64,000 nucleotides of DNA from Dyadobacter psychrotolerans. Lineage in GTDB: Bacteria; Bacteroidota; Bacteroidia; Cytophagales; Spirosomataceae. The position numbers and the translations under genes were made by a program. The DNA is taken from the NCBI RefSeq assembly GCF_004349265.1, contig NZ_SMFL01000022.1, positions 19,221 to 83,220 of the forward strand. The letters run 5' to 3'. The notes under the pieces are model-generated. The model was given only the letters and a program-made list of their open reading frames with translations. It was not told the origin of the DNA and did not search any database. Of the stretch, positions 54,968 to 63,270 are shown in pieces (positions within the stretch are counted from its first letter, which is position 1; each line of letters begins with the position of its first letter).

Positions 54968-55166
54968 TTATAGATGTGGTACAAAGTAAATTTCGACTTA
55001 TCAAGAAATTTCAGAGGATGAGAAAATGATCGATATAACCATTCAAAAGGTCAGCATCAGCCTTTAAACTATTTGCGTCAATCAATGCGAACCTTAATAT
55101 TATATTTATTGCTGCGCATTGAGCCAGTAGTCTGGCACAAGTGAAGACAGATCTTAATAAACTACC

Positions 55167-55604
55167 ATGAGATTTACTATAATACTTACTTTATGTTTTT
55201 TTCCAATGTTACTACAAGCACAGCGAACAATAACTGGAAAAGTAATTAACGAGACTGGGTTAACCATAATCACCGGAGCTAAAATTCAGAGCCTTGATAG
55301 ATTACTACTTGGATCAACTGATCGAAGCGGTTTTTTCAAAATAGAACTTCCTCCTGGCTGTAATCAACTATTAATAAACTCTTTGGGCATGGAGTCGATG
55401 TCAATTGCGATTACTGATACTTGCAACTATTTGGAAATTATTTTGATGAATGATACAATCTATGATTTTGTTACGAGTCAGGTTGCAAATAGAAGACGCC
55501 ACAGGAAATTTAAAAATTTAAAAAATAAACATCGTCAAGCCGGTGATAAGGGTATTTTTACTTCGAATATTCCGTGTGTGAAATATATGTTTCAAGAATA
55601 TTAG
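55167..55604 (+). CDS. Exported carboxypeptidase-regulatory-like domain protein
   Basis: A 145-residue protein with a signal peptide ending near LLQAQ. A CarboxypepD_reg-like domain follows (ITGKVINETGLTIITGAKIQ, STDRSGFFKIELPPG, INSLGMESMSIAI), then a basic tail rich in Arg and Lys. The 3' part, from 55398, is duplicated at 62261, where it is preceded by a group II intron end and carries a 1-nt deletion. It is related in domain type to the protein at 50170. Confidence 0.65.
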   Translation: MRFTIILTLCFFPMLLQAQRTITGKVINETGLTIITGAKIQSLDRLLLGSTDRSGFFKIELPPGCNQLLINSLGMESMSIAITDTCNYLEIILMNDTIYDFVTSQVANRRRHRKFKNLKNKHRQAGDKGIFTSNIPCVKYMFQEY

Positions 55605-56145
55605 TGTACTCACAAAGACTTGTATGTAATATTTAATCCTATCTAAGGTGATTTTTGTGAAAAGAGCATTCAGTACTGCTGTTAAAATTACGGGCATAGT
55701 CATAGTGCTAATTGCAGCGGGCACAATGTTCATTCCTGCTGTATTTGGGTTTATTTTATTCAGAACGAATCATTACAATGCTTTCAATGAGACACATAAG
55801 CCAATCAATGTATACCTATTCCAGAAAAATCAAACCTCGAACAATGATAAAACAGATGAACTGATAGTTTATTTCCCATCTGAAATCAGTTACAGATACC
55901 TGACGATCGTCCCTTCTCATGAACTTATAGGATTAGCAGATCAAACAGAAAAAAGCATTTGGATATTTCCCGGAGCAAAAATTGCTTACATGTTTCCGAA
56001 TGGGTCTTATTTTACTCCCTTAGGTGAGTCATACTTCAATTTTATCAGCGAATCCGGTTTTTCAAAAGATATCATTTGGTTTAATACTTTCGGTGATTTG
56101 AAAAAACTGGGTGAGCGCATTGTTATTCAACGAAATATGAATTAA
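55398..56145 (+). repeat. 747-bp direct repeat, copy 1
   Basis: From ATGTCAATTGCG onward this segment is nearly identical to 62261-63007, with scattered substitutions and one 1-nt indel. It contains the 3' part of the 55167 gene and the whole gene at 55657. Copy 1 has the intact upstream gene and is probably the parent. Confidence 0.88.
55657..56145 (+). CDS. Membrane-anchored hypothetical protein (duplicated gene, copy 1)
   Basis: A 162-residue protein with one N-terminal membrane helix (ITGIVIVLIAAGTMFIPAVF) and a soluble domain (YLFQKNQTSNNDKTDELIVY, GAKIAYMFPNGSYFTPLGES, SGFSKDIIWFNTFGDLKKLG). I chose GTG at 55657 because it is the start shared with the second copy; a GTG at 55648 is also open. 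The function is unknown. Substitutions between copies cluster around 'SHELIGLADQTEKSIWIFPG'. Confidence 0.6.
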   Translation: MKRAFSTAVKITGIVIVLIAAGTMFIPAVFGFILFRTNHYNAFNETHKPINVYLFQKNQTSNNDKTDELIVYFPSEISYRYLTIVPSHELIGLADQTEKSIWIFPGAKIAYMFPNGSYFTPLGESYFNFISESGFSKDIIWFNTFGDLKKLGERIVIQRNMN

Positions 56146-56330
56146 AACCATAAGACCAAATACCGCTATCCAGTCTGGGTCCACCTCTGTAAAGCGTCCA
56201 TATGAAGTGAACAAGTATTAAATCTCAGAGATTGAACTTTTAGAATTGTTAATGGACCCGGTTAAAAACAGGATTGTGTGTTGTCACAATACTAAATGGA
56301 AGATTGTCGTAAAAACCGAAAATTGACATA

Positions 56331-56753
56331 ATGGCAACAAAAGGAGTGTTGTGTATTCTGCTCATTATAAGTTATTTCCAGATGCAAGAAACTGACTGTG
56401 AAGGGTGGATGAAAAAACTGCACGTCCCAGATGATGGTAGGATCATTTCGTTCAGGTATGAAAAACCGCCATTGGTATCAGGGCTTGGAGCGGGGACAAA
56501 GGTTCAAGATAGTTCTGGATCTTATGGAGATATTTTTATTGCATTGGTTATTAATAATAATGATCAAATTTTTTGTTCCAAAATCGTGAAAGGAGATAGT
56601 GCATTATCAGCCAAATTAGGGAAATATCTAGGGAGACAAACGGTAACTTCGGCCGAAAACTATGGAAGGAAAGTTTATTCATTGATGACTGTCAGAATAC
56701 AGTTTATTGACATTGTCAACGGAAAAAGTAAAAGAAGAAAAAATAGACCATAG
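56331..56753 (+). CDS. Hypothetical exported protein
   Basis: A 140-residue protein with a hydrophobic start (GVLCILLIISYFQM) that may be a signal peptide. The body (ISFRYEKPPLVSGLGAGTKV, GDIFIALVINNNDQIFCSKI) and a basic tail (KSKRRKNRP) match no family I know. A degenerate copy of the 14-mer, GTCGTAAAAACCGA (56306-56319, 11 of 14), lies 11 nt before the start. Confidence 0.5.
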   Translation: MATKGVLCILLIISYFQMQETDCEGWMKKLHVPDDGRIISFRYEKPPLVSGLGAGTKVQDSSGSYGDIFIALVINNNDQIFCSKIVKGDSALSAKLGKYLGRQTVTSAENYGRKVYSLMTVRIQFIDIVNGKSKRRKNRP

Positions 56754-57054
56754 TTTTTTTGCTGAAATACTTATGTTTTTATATCTGACATCTCCGGAAA
56801 TTAGACATCACGGTAAGCTTAGGACCTTACGGTAAACGGTGAGAAGGATGTCACCAACTTTCAGCGAAATACTAGTGGCGTTAGCCATGTAACTCGGAAA
56901 CGGAATGTCAGCTGATCGGTGTCGGGACTTTGGAGCATCTAGTTCAAACGGACCGTTAATTTTTTTTCACGAAAAACGATCTTGTCACGGTAGGAGCGTC
57001 GTGGTCATTTACTTATATTAAATTTAATGAGGTTTACCTAGTTATAAAAATACA
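56754..57054 (+). other. 301-nt intergenic region
   Basis: No gene seen. TTCACGAAAAACGA at 56966-56979 is an 11-of-14 match to the repeated motif GTCTCAAAAAACGA, 75 nt before the next start codon. Confidence 0.4.
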
Positions 57055-57792
57055 ATGAAAACCATTACCAGGCTATTATTATTCTTCGTGATATGTAATC
57101 CAATAAACATTGCCTGCAAACATGAAACCAGTGGTTCAAATAAGGAAATTAATTTAAACATGACTGAATACGACGAATTTGAGCTTGCTCTTGAAACCGC
57201 TCATCCCAATGCACAGGAGTTAATGAATGATGCTTTTTATTGGGATATCGTAGATGAGAATGCACCTTTTGGCAATGATGCAGGCTCAGATGCTTTTTCA
57301 CAATTTCGGAATTGGCGCAAATTTAATCCAACAGCAAGTCCGGTAGACTTCGTAAATCAATTGTTGGAATCTTGGGACTATCCGGTCCTTGATTTGAGCG
57401 AATTAGACAGCAACAAAATTCGTCAGTACATTGAGACGAATCATTTCGATTCCAATTTTACCGAGGCGGCGAATATTGTTAAGCACCATCTACGCCAGGC
57501 GTCTAAAAATTCTGGAACTGACTTTGATGATGCGGAAGCGGAAATCATACTGCAAATTGTCATGAGAAATATGGGATCTGCTTTCCTAACGGACACAGAC
57601 AACGCAATTATTGCGATCGGTCTCGGTCAATTTATCTTGGAAGGAAAAATTGATAACGACATTAGGAAGGCGGCGAAGTTTGCCATCACACGCGAACTAA
57701 TGCCAGAGATTGTGGAAGGCTGGGGGGACTATAAATCTCAACGTGTAGAACGTTTAACAAAGATATTTGGGGTATTGGACGCGAGTATATAA
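57055..57792 (+). CDS. Lipoprotein with YfeS-like domain
   Basis: A 245-residue protein with a lipobox-like signal (NPINIACKHETSG, Cys about residue 21). The segment ETAHPNAQELMNDAFYWDIV followed by DENAPFGNDAGSDAFSQFRN and LLESWDYPV follows the E. coli YfeS pattern (family of unknown function). The C-terminal half is a helical domain (IILQIVMRNMGSAFLTD...) with no recognised family. The family call is from memory and moderately sure. Confidence 0.6.
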   Translation: MKTITRLLLFFVICNPINIACKHETSGSNKEINLNMTEYDEFELALETAHPNAQELMNDAFYWDIVDENAPFGNDAGSDAFSQFRNWRKFNPTASPVDFVNQLLESWDYPVLDLSELDSNKIRQYIETNHFDSNFTEAANIVKHHLRQASKNSGTDFDDAEAEIILQIVMRNMGSAFLTDTDNAIIAIGLGQFILEGKIDNDIRKAAKFAITRELMPEIVEGWGDYKSQRVERLTKIFGVLDASI

Positions 57793-57899
57793 ATAAGACA
57801 ACACCGGGTTTATTAATGCATTTACGGTTGGTTGTGCTCTGGACTATGCCCGTATCATTTTTGATTCCGGGTCACAAGAAAACATTCCCTCTTATTTTT

Positions 57900-57913
57900 G
57901 TCTCAAAAAACGA
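57900..57913 (+). repeat. Exact copy of the 14-mer GTCTCAAAAAACGA
   Basis: One of four exact copies (57900, 60540, 60592, 61683). It lies 107 nt after the YfeS-like gene and 8 nt before the ATG of a broken small lipoprotein gene. The GTCTCAAAA core is shared with the inverted repeat at the recombinase promoter (51916). Confidence 0.7.
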
Positions 57914-57921
57914 ATAAAGCT

Positions 57922-58069
57922 ATGATTTTTAAAAGTATATTTTCCCCTGCTTGTGCAACACTTCTTGTTAGGGTGCGGAAAGAAAATGATGATGGAGCAA
58001 GCTTTTCTAGAGACTGAAAGTTACATTGGGTATTATGACTTATTTCCAGCATCTAACCCTAAGGCCTGA
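57922..58069 (+). pseudogene. Possible broken small lipoprotein gene
   Basis: ATG at 57922 opens MIFKSIFSPACATLL; after a 1-nt shift the sequence continues LLGCGKKMMMEQAFLETESY, ending at 58067-58069. The joined product would have a good lipobox (LLGC). The reconstruction is by eye and short. The rest of 57793-58398 shows no gene. Confidence 0.3.
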
Positions 58070-58398
58070 GAAAATGTTTACAATTACCTTTGGCTAGTGT
58101 CAGTTTTTCTGTACCTCATCAAACTTTGTTAGAACTATTATATGCAAAATATGACCTAGTGCCCTAGGCTAGCACAATACTGTTTGACCTGGCAAAGTAG
58201 CAATCTAAATCAGCTGCTGGCATCATAACAACTGATCAGGCGCAGGGACGAGGCGCACCAATTAAGAAATGGAGAACGGCGAAAAGACAAACAACAAAAA
58301 TGTAAAACCCACAGGTTCATATAATTGTTAATTCCATTTATAAATCAGTAAGGTAAACTCAGCTTCATGTACAGGTAGAAACCATTTAGCCGTTACAA

Positions 58399-59121
58399 TT
58401 AGTGTTTCATAGCAAAATCAATTACAATACCTAAAGAGATGGCTAAAAATGCAAATGTTGCCATTCCTAAGATGTATGCCAGGAATGCTTTCAAATAATT
58501 TATAATTCTATCTTTTCCAAAAAACTGACCAATTGCCCAAGAGCAGTAAGTAATTCCAGCCAATCCACCAATATTCATTAGATTCATTTTTGTCAGACCT
58601 TGAAGTAGTGAGAAAAATGAAAAGATCAACATACCAATACCCATTATGAAGCAAAGTGAGACTAATATCTCAAATATGTTATAGCGAAATTTTCTGAAAA
58701 ATAACTTAAGCCAAAATGTAATAAAAATGCCCATAATAATATTTGCGTAGCCATAATGTTCTTGAATCCATTTGAAAATTTTAACTGGTGTTGTTGACCT
58801 TACCTCTTCCCCTTCAAATTTTACGTATTGATCTTCAATATGAAAAAAGCTGATTGAAATGGAATATATTAGTGAAGTTATAATAATGAAAATAATGGGC
58901 TTAACAAGTCGGCTTCTGTTCTCCGAAAGATATTTCTGAATATTTTCACCTGGATTTGTCACAAGTTCTTTAACAGTATATAAGATTCCACGTTCAAAAT
59001 GTAGTACGTGTTCAATTTCGTGTACTATATAATGGCCATTAATTCTTTTAAGGCTCACTGGTTGTCCACAGTCTGGACAAAATTTTGAATTTACCTCAGC
59101 GTTACAGTTTTTACAGTTCAT
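58399..59121 (-). CDS. DUF3667 zinc-ribbon membrane protein
   Basis: A 240-residue protein. A zinc ribbon (Cys3, Cys6, Cys15, Cys18: CKNCNAEVNSKFCPDCGQ) is followed by HEIEHVLHFERGILYTVKEL and LVTNPGENIQKYLSENRS, the DUF3667 signature, and then about five membrane helices. The function is unknown; the family is common in Bacteroidota. It is the only minus-strand gene in the right part of the window. Confidence 0.82.
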   Translation of the reverse strand: MNCKNCNAEVNSKFCPDCGQPVSLKRINGHYIVHEIEHVLHFERGILYTVKELVTNPGENIQKYLSENRSRLVKPIIFIIITSLIYSISISFFHIEDQYVKFEGEEVRSTTPVKIFKWIQEHYGYANIIMGIFITFWLKLFFRKFRYNIFEILVSLCFIMGIGMLIFSFFSLLQGLTKMNLMNIGGLAGITYCSWAIGQFFGKDRIINYLKAFLAYILGMATFAFLAISLGIVIDFAMKH

Positions 59122-59444
59122 TTAAATGGTCAAATGTTTTGCCAGTTATTTGGTAGTTGATAGATTTGGTAAATTGTCCGAAGCCTGTGTAAAACGCATT
59201 AATATGCGGTTTTACAAGATTATGAATTTGAAACTATTAATCCAAATCAAGATTAGTGATATTTGTAATGCCCTTAAAGTCAATATTTTAAATGTATAGA
59301 ACAATGGTTTGAGGGTAGCAACAATTTCGTTAATGCTATTTATCGATTGTTTTTATTTGACTATCTGTCAGTCCGTAGCAAAGGAAATTACAGGTTTAAC
59401 CACGGAAGTTGGTTTATGAGATTCAAAATCGCAGTGGAACAGCT

Positions 59445-59681
59445 ATGAAAATACAAGGATTGGAAGAAACTCGCCGGTGGGAAGATTTAACCGAATCAGA
59501 GCAGACAGTAGTAACGAGTGTTCATACAGCCGGGATCGAAGGTAATATTGCAGGGCTTAAAGAGATTTTAGACGTTGCAAAGCCAATGATTGTGATCGGC
59601 AAAAACTGGAAGTACTGCCGCATCCACGAGGAGAGTGCACCGGTGGTCAAGTTACTGATCCGTGAGTACTTGCAAAAGTAA
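59445..59681 (+). CDS. Small hypothetical protein
   Basis: A 78-residue protein from the ATG at 59445 (MKIQGLEETRRWEDLTESEQ..., then KYCRIHEESAPVVKLLIREY). A longer frame from a TTG at 59409 is possible. The family is unknown. It may belong to the immunity-like genes around it. Confidence 0.4.
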   Translation: MKIQGLEETRRWEDLTESEQTVVTSVHTAGIEGNIAGLKEILDVAKPMIVIGKNWKYCRIHEESAPVVKLLIREYLQK

Positions 59682-59697
59682 AAATGTTTATAAGCTA

Positions 59698-59711
59698 GTT
59701 TCATAAAACGA
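59698..59711 (+). repeat. Variant of the repeated 14-mer (GTTTCATAAAACGA)
   Basis: Matches GTCTCAAAAAACGA at 12 of 14 positions. A near-identical variant, ATTTCATAAAACGA, is at 60973-60986. Both lie between small genes, like the exact copies. Confidence 0.45.
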
Positions 59712-59885
59712 ACGAAAGAGGTGATCCTGATTCATGCACCTCTTTTGCCAGTATATTTCGGTACTTAAAGGAGTTTTAATGGAGTACTTAGGTAAGACCT
59801 GCAGGCTGGTAAAAATCTGGTATGTAATGAGCTGCATGGACATCCAGCTAAAAGCGAAATGTTCAGTTAAAATCAAAAATCAAAT

Positions 59886-60371
59886 ATGAATTTGGCACAA
59901 AGTAAGGATATAAAACGGGAATATGTAGACGCAGTAAAGCAGTACGAAAACCAGATAGCCACAAGTGATCAGCCTGCAATGGATGACTTTATAAACCTGT
60001 CCTTTCTTTACTGGGCTTTTGCAGCACTACAAATGGAATTTAATATTCCAAATATGATCCCAGATGAATGGAGTCTTATTGGTGGCCAAAGGTTTTCGGC
60101 CATCATTGAGATGGGGCTGGCAAGATATCCTGACAGTGTAGAACTGACGTTCTGGGGACAATATTTTCCTTACCGGCTTTTTGGTGCAGATTTTTCAGAG
60201 CGTGACTGTGAAAAAATCCTGGGCAATTATGGCATGCAACAAAGCTTAGTACCCTATTTTTATCTTCATTTATTTGACGGTCTAAAGTATAGTGAAGAAA
60301 TAAACCATTTACTGGATATTTGTAACCGGACACCGACTGCAAAAAATTTATATATCAGATCATTTCTCTAG
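59886..60371 (+). CDS. Hypothetical protein, immunity-like
   Basis: A 161-residue acidic, mostly helical cytoplasmic protein (DFINLSFLYWAFAALQMEFN, FWGQYFPYRLFGADFSERDC, YFYLHLFDGLKYSEEINHLL). No family is recognised. Its size, acidity and neighbours resemble immunity genes of polymorphic toxin systems, but no toxin gene is in the window. Confidence 0.5.
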   Translation: MNLAQSKDIKREYVDAVKQYENQIATSDQPAMDDFINLSFLYWAFAALQMEFNIPNMIPDEWSLIGGQRFSAIIEMGLARYPDSVELTFWGQYFPYRLFGADFSERDCEKILGNYGMQQSLVPYFYLHLFDGLKYSEEINHLLDICNRTPTAKNLYIRSFL

Positions 60372-60539
60372 ATTTCACAAATTATCCTGGGCTAAAACAA
60401 CCGGATCTGATAAGGCGCAAAGCTTTGATAGAAATTTTCACCCGATCTGTTTCTACGTGTTAGCCAGCAGTATACGATGAACTCTGTAAGAATTTGTTCC
60501 GTCAGAGTCAGTGCCAAGGTAGAAGCTCCCAATTCAACA

Positions 60540-60605
60540 GTCTCAAAAAACGATAATTGATACAAAGTGACAGACTGTCACTTCTAAAAGTGTCTCAAAA
60601 AACGA
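60540..60605 (+). repeat. Two exact 14-mers flanking a perfect palindrome
   Basis: GTCTCAAAAAACGA occurs at 60540-60553 and again at 60592-60605. Between them lies the perfect palindrome AAGTGACAG-A-CTGTCACTT (60565-60583). The 38-nt interior is too short for a gene. It looks like an empty unit of the repeat-gene-repeat pattern, 6 nt before the next gene's ATG. Confidence 0.7.
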
Positions 60606-60611
60606 AGATAA

Positions 60612-60950
60612 ATGAAAACGATTTGCGTCCCGAAAGACTTTGCTGCGTTAGACCGGCTTGAATACGATGTAAATCATCCATAGGATTTAATTGAGATAAT
60701 TTTAAACAATCAAGTTTTTGAGCTATTGTGGACATTAGGGTTTTTCGCTGCAATAAATAAGTTGACTGGTTCCATTATCGACGATTTTGAGAACGAAAGT
60801 ATTATAAACGCAGCCATGATCATAAAGGTGTTAGAAAGTGATGTTTTCGATAATTTTAGTGATAAGAATCTAATGAAAACTGCCCAAGCTATAAAGCTTC
60901 TGTTCGTCGAAACATTGAATCGTAAAACGGGAATACATTTTTATTTTTGA
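60612..60950 (+). pseudogene. Small orphan gene interrupted by an in-frame amber codon
   Basis: ATG at 60612 opens MKTICVPKDFAALDRLEYDV, NHP, then TAG at 60681-60683. The same frame continues DLIEIILNNQVFELLWTLGF, FAAINKLTGSIIDDFENE and on to TGA at 60948-60950. Without the stop the protein would be 112 residues. The pattern (short strand start, LxEIILNNxxFELLW) resembles small immunity-like proteins of Bacteroidota. A single base change explains the stop. Confidence 0.6.
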
Positions 60951-61005
60951 TTGGCACTAAATGGGAAATCCGATTTCATAAAACGATAAGTAGTAAGATA
61001 AACAT

Positions 61006-61650
61006 TTGAAAAAGAAAACTATACTGTCGAAAAAAATCCTTCGAAGTATCGAGGATTACTGGAATGATCCTGATTCACAGCTCGATCTAAAAAAGCTATT
61101 GGAAAACAGATTTCAATATTTTGAGATGGAAGACTGCTATGGATACAGTATTGATGGATCTGTTTCCGGAAAGCTACGAAAAAAGACAATAAGCATACTT
61201 ATAGATATTTATATGGATTGGAAATCAAGATTGGATGAGCAAAATTTAGATTATTATCTAGCAATTTGGTTGTATATTCCAAGAATGAGCAAGAGCCAGG
61301 TCGTTTGTGCAATTGATGATAAAATCACCTACTATGATAATGATGTTTTTCTTCCAGCCAAAGAGATTAAAAAATTCCCACAGTTGAATTTTGGTAAAAT
61401 CCCGGATGCTTCGAATCAATTTACTTGGGAGCTCAAGGTTGACCTTGATAATCTTTATGAATGGGAAGTGAACTTCCCTAAACAGAATTGGGAAAGATTA
61501 GATGATTATCGCCGTGATCAAAAGAGGTTCAAAAAAAATATAGAGAGCTCAATAAGAAAAATTGACAATGATGGAAATGTCATGTATTTATTCCCAGTTG
61601 GTGACGTATGGGTTGGAAAAATAAATCCAAAGCTTACAATAAAAAAGTAA
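61006..61650 (+). CDS. Immunity-like orphan protein (paralogue of the frameshifted gene at 53560)
   Basis: A 214-residue cytoplasmic protein starting at TTG 61006 (no ATG nearby fits). It shares IWLYIPRMSKSQVVCA and the terminal GDVWVGKI block with the gene at 53560-54163. An aromatic, acidic N-terminal half (WNDPDSQLDLKKLLENRFQY) precedes this. Function unknown. Its sibling is broken while this copy is intact. Confidence 0.6.
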   Translation: MKKKTILSKKILRSIEDYWNDPDSQLDLKKLLENRFQYFEMEDCYGYSIDGSVSGKLRKKTISILIDIYMDWKSRLDEQNLDYYLAIWLYIPRMSKSQVVCAIDDKITYYDNDVFLPAKEIKKFPQLNFGKIPDASNQFTWELKVDLDNLYEWEVNFPKQNWERLDDYRRDQKRFKKNIESSIRKIDNDGNVMYLFPVGDVWVGKINPKLTIKK

Positions 61651-61682
61651 TTATTTTGCAATTCCAACGTGACAATAGATCT

Positions 61683-61696
61683 GTCTCAAAAAACGA
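61683..61696 (+). repeat. Exact copy of the 14-mer GTCTCAAAAAACGA
   Basis: Lies 32 nt after the 61006 gene and 45 nt before the ankyrin gene. Confidence 0.7.
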
Positions 61697-61741
61697 AGTT
61701 TTAGCCCTATAAACGATCTTTCAAGCAAAAGAGTCGAAAAC

Positions 61742-61978
61742 ATGAAAAATAATAAAGTATCAAGAATGTCTACCGAAGTAATTCAGTTGCTGTTAGCCGG
61801 AGACGAACATGCTGCTATACTACATTTGAACAGCTTGGATAGTGATGGACGTTCTCCACTATTTTATAGCCTTTTCTTAGAAAAGACTGACTTATTAAAT
61901 AAATTGATACTATCTGGAGCTAATATCAATCTGCAAGATAAGCTGGGGTGGACTACTCTGCATCACTCAGTTCAGTAA
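61742..61978 (+). CDS. Ankyrin-repeat protein, truncated by a group II intron fragment
   Basis: A 78-residue product with ankyrin repeats (AGDEHAAILHLNSLDSDGRS, PLFYSLFLEKTDLLNKLILS, GANINLQDKLGWTTLHHSVQ). The reading frame stops two codons into a sequence that belongs to a group II intron's maturase gene, so the ankyrin protein has lost its C-terminus. Ankyrin proteins of this kind are often found with toxin-immunity genes. Confidence 0.7.
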   Translation: MKNNKVSRMSTEVIQLLLAGDEHAAILHLNSLDSDGRSPLFYSLFLEKTDLLNKLILSGANINLQDKLGWTTLHHSVQ

Positions 61979-61984
61979 AGTAAA

Positions 61985-62259
61985 ATCAGGACGAGACAGT
62001 AAGAGCAAACTTGATCAAATATTATCACTGGTAGACATCCGGATAGCAAGGTGGGCACGTAAGAAATACAAAAAGTTACATGGTAGTATACAGATGTCGT
62101 TGAAATGGGTGGGAAAGGTAAAGAAATCAATGCCCAACCTATTCGTTCACTGGAGAGTGAAGCCATGTACCACCTCTGGATAATAAGAGCCGTATGACAG
62201 GAGACTGTCACGAACGGTTCTGTGAGAGGCTTGGGCTGAAATGCCCTTGCCTACTCGAC
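61985..62259 (+). mobile_element. Group II intron, 3' fragment (maturase C-terminus and domains V-VI)
   Basis: The frame ...SLVDIRIARWARKKYKKLHG, then KKSMPNLFVHWRVKP and stop TAA at 62181-62183 is the C-terminus of a group II intron reverse transcriptase/maturase. A canonical 34-nt domain V (62187-62220, starting GAGCCGTATG and ending ACGGTTC) and a domain VI ending CTACTCGAC follow. The 5' part of the intron and most of the reverse transcriptase are missing, so it cannot splice or move on its own. Confidence 0.88.
62187..62220 (+). ncRNA. Group II intron domain V
   Basis: 34 nt with the catalytic AGC triad near the 5' end and a pairing 3' arm, forming the standard stem-bulge-stem. The bulge and loop around GACAGGAGACTGTC fit the bacterial class. 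Domain VI (62221-62259) follows directly. Confidence 0.85.
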
Positions 62260-62260
62260 C

Positions 62261-63007
62261 ATGTCAATTGCGATTACTGATACTTGCAACTATTTGGAAA
62301 TTATTTTGATGAATGATACAATCTATGACTTTGTTACGAGTCAGGTTGCAAATAGAAAACGCCGCAGGAAATTAAAAATCTAAAAAATAAACATCGTCAA
62401 GCCTTTGATAAGGGTATTTTTACTTCGAATATTCCGTGTGTGAAATATATGTTTCAAGAATATTTGTGTACTCACAAAGACTTGTATGTAATAATTAATC
62501 CTATCTAAGATCATTTTTGTGAAAAGAGCATTCAGTACTGCTGTTAAAATTGCAGGCATAATCATAGTGCTAATTGCAGCGGGCACAATGTTCATTCCTT
62601 CTGTATTTGGGTTTATTTTATTCAGAACGAATCATTACAATGCTTTCAATGAGACACATAAGCCAATCAATGTATACCTATTCCAGAAAAATCAAACCTC
62701 GAACAATGATAAAACATATGAACTGATAGTTTATTTCCCCTCTGAAATGAACTACAGATACCTGACAATCGTCCCATCTGATGAACTTATTGGATTGGCA
62801 GATCAGACAGATAGAAACATCTGGGTGGTTCCCGGAGCAAAAATTGCCTACATGTTTCCGAATGGGTCTTATTTTACGCCCTTAGGTGAGTCATACTTCA
62901 ATTTTATCAGCGAATCCGGTTTTTCAAAAGATATCATTTGGTTTAATACTTTCGGTGATTTGAAAAAACTGGGTAAGCGCATTGTAATTCGACGCAATAA
63001 GAATTAA
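62261..63007 (+). repeat. 747-bp direct repeat, copy 2
   Basis: Nearly identical to 55398-56145. It begins one base after the end of the group II intron fragment. The copied 3' end of the carboxypeptidase-regulatory-like gene has lost one T (reading AGGAAATTAAAAATC), giving an early stop at 62381-62383, so only the second gene of the pair remains intact here. Confidence 0.88.
62519..63007 (+). CDS. Membrane-anchored hypothetical protein (duplicated gene, copy 2)
   Basis: A 162-residue paralogue of the protein at 55657, with the same GTG start and membrane helix (IAGIIIVLIAAGTMFIPSVF). Differences from copy 1 concentrate in the middle (SEMNYRYLTIVPSDELIGLA, DQTDRNIWVVPG). Both copies are intact, so the amino-acid changes may matter for specificity. 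Function unknown. Confidence 0.6.
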   Translation: MKRAFSTAVKIAGIIIVLIAAGTMFIPSVFGFILFRTNHYNAFNETHKPINVYLFQKNQTSNNDKTYELIVYFPSEMNYRYLTIVPSDELIGLADQTDRNIWVVPGAKIAYMFPNGSYFTPLGESYFNFISESGFSKDIIWFNTFGDLKKLGKRIVIRRNKN

Positions 63008-63270
63008 GCTACGAGAAATCTTAACCATAATTCATCAGCTAATCCGGAATGAAAATATCGAAATACAAAACCAAGTGCAAAAAAAATTTCAAGAGGAGTT
63101 GTGTAGATTGTGATTTGTTTTGCACTAAGATAAGATATATTGTACTCTATTGATTGTTGCAAAAAACGCACGGTAGTTTGTTCAACACTTGATTACCATC
63201 GAATGAGACTGAGATTTTTTGTAATTAACAATTAAGGAGTACTTTTATCTGTAAACACCCTTCCATAAAA

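Noticed and set aside
2000..60683. Three in-frame TAG interruptions (2000-2002, 4933-4935, 60681-60683) as evidence for amber recoding
   Set aside because: The residue expected at each site differs (Glu in tnpC, Trp in glgX, unknown in the third), two of the genes are also truncated, and intact genes such as the antitoxin at 52827 end in TAG. Ordinary decay explains them.
54000..63000. Prophage or conjugative element
   Set aside because: No capsid, portal, terminase, tail, relaxase or conjugation genes are present; the only mobility genes are the recombinase, the intron fragment and IS pieces.
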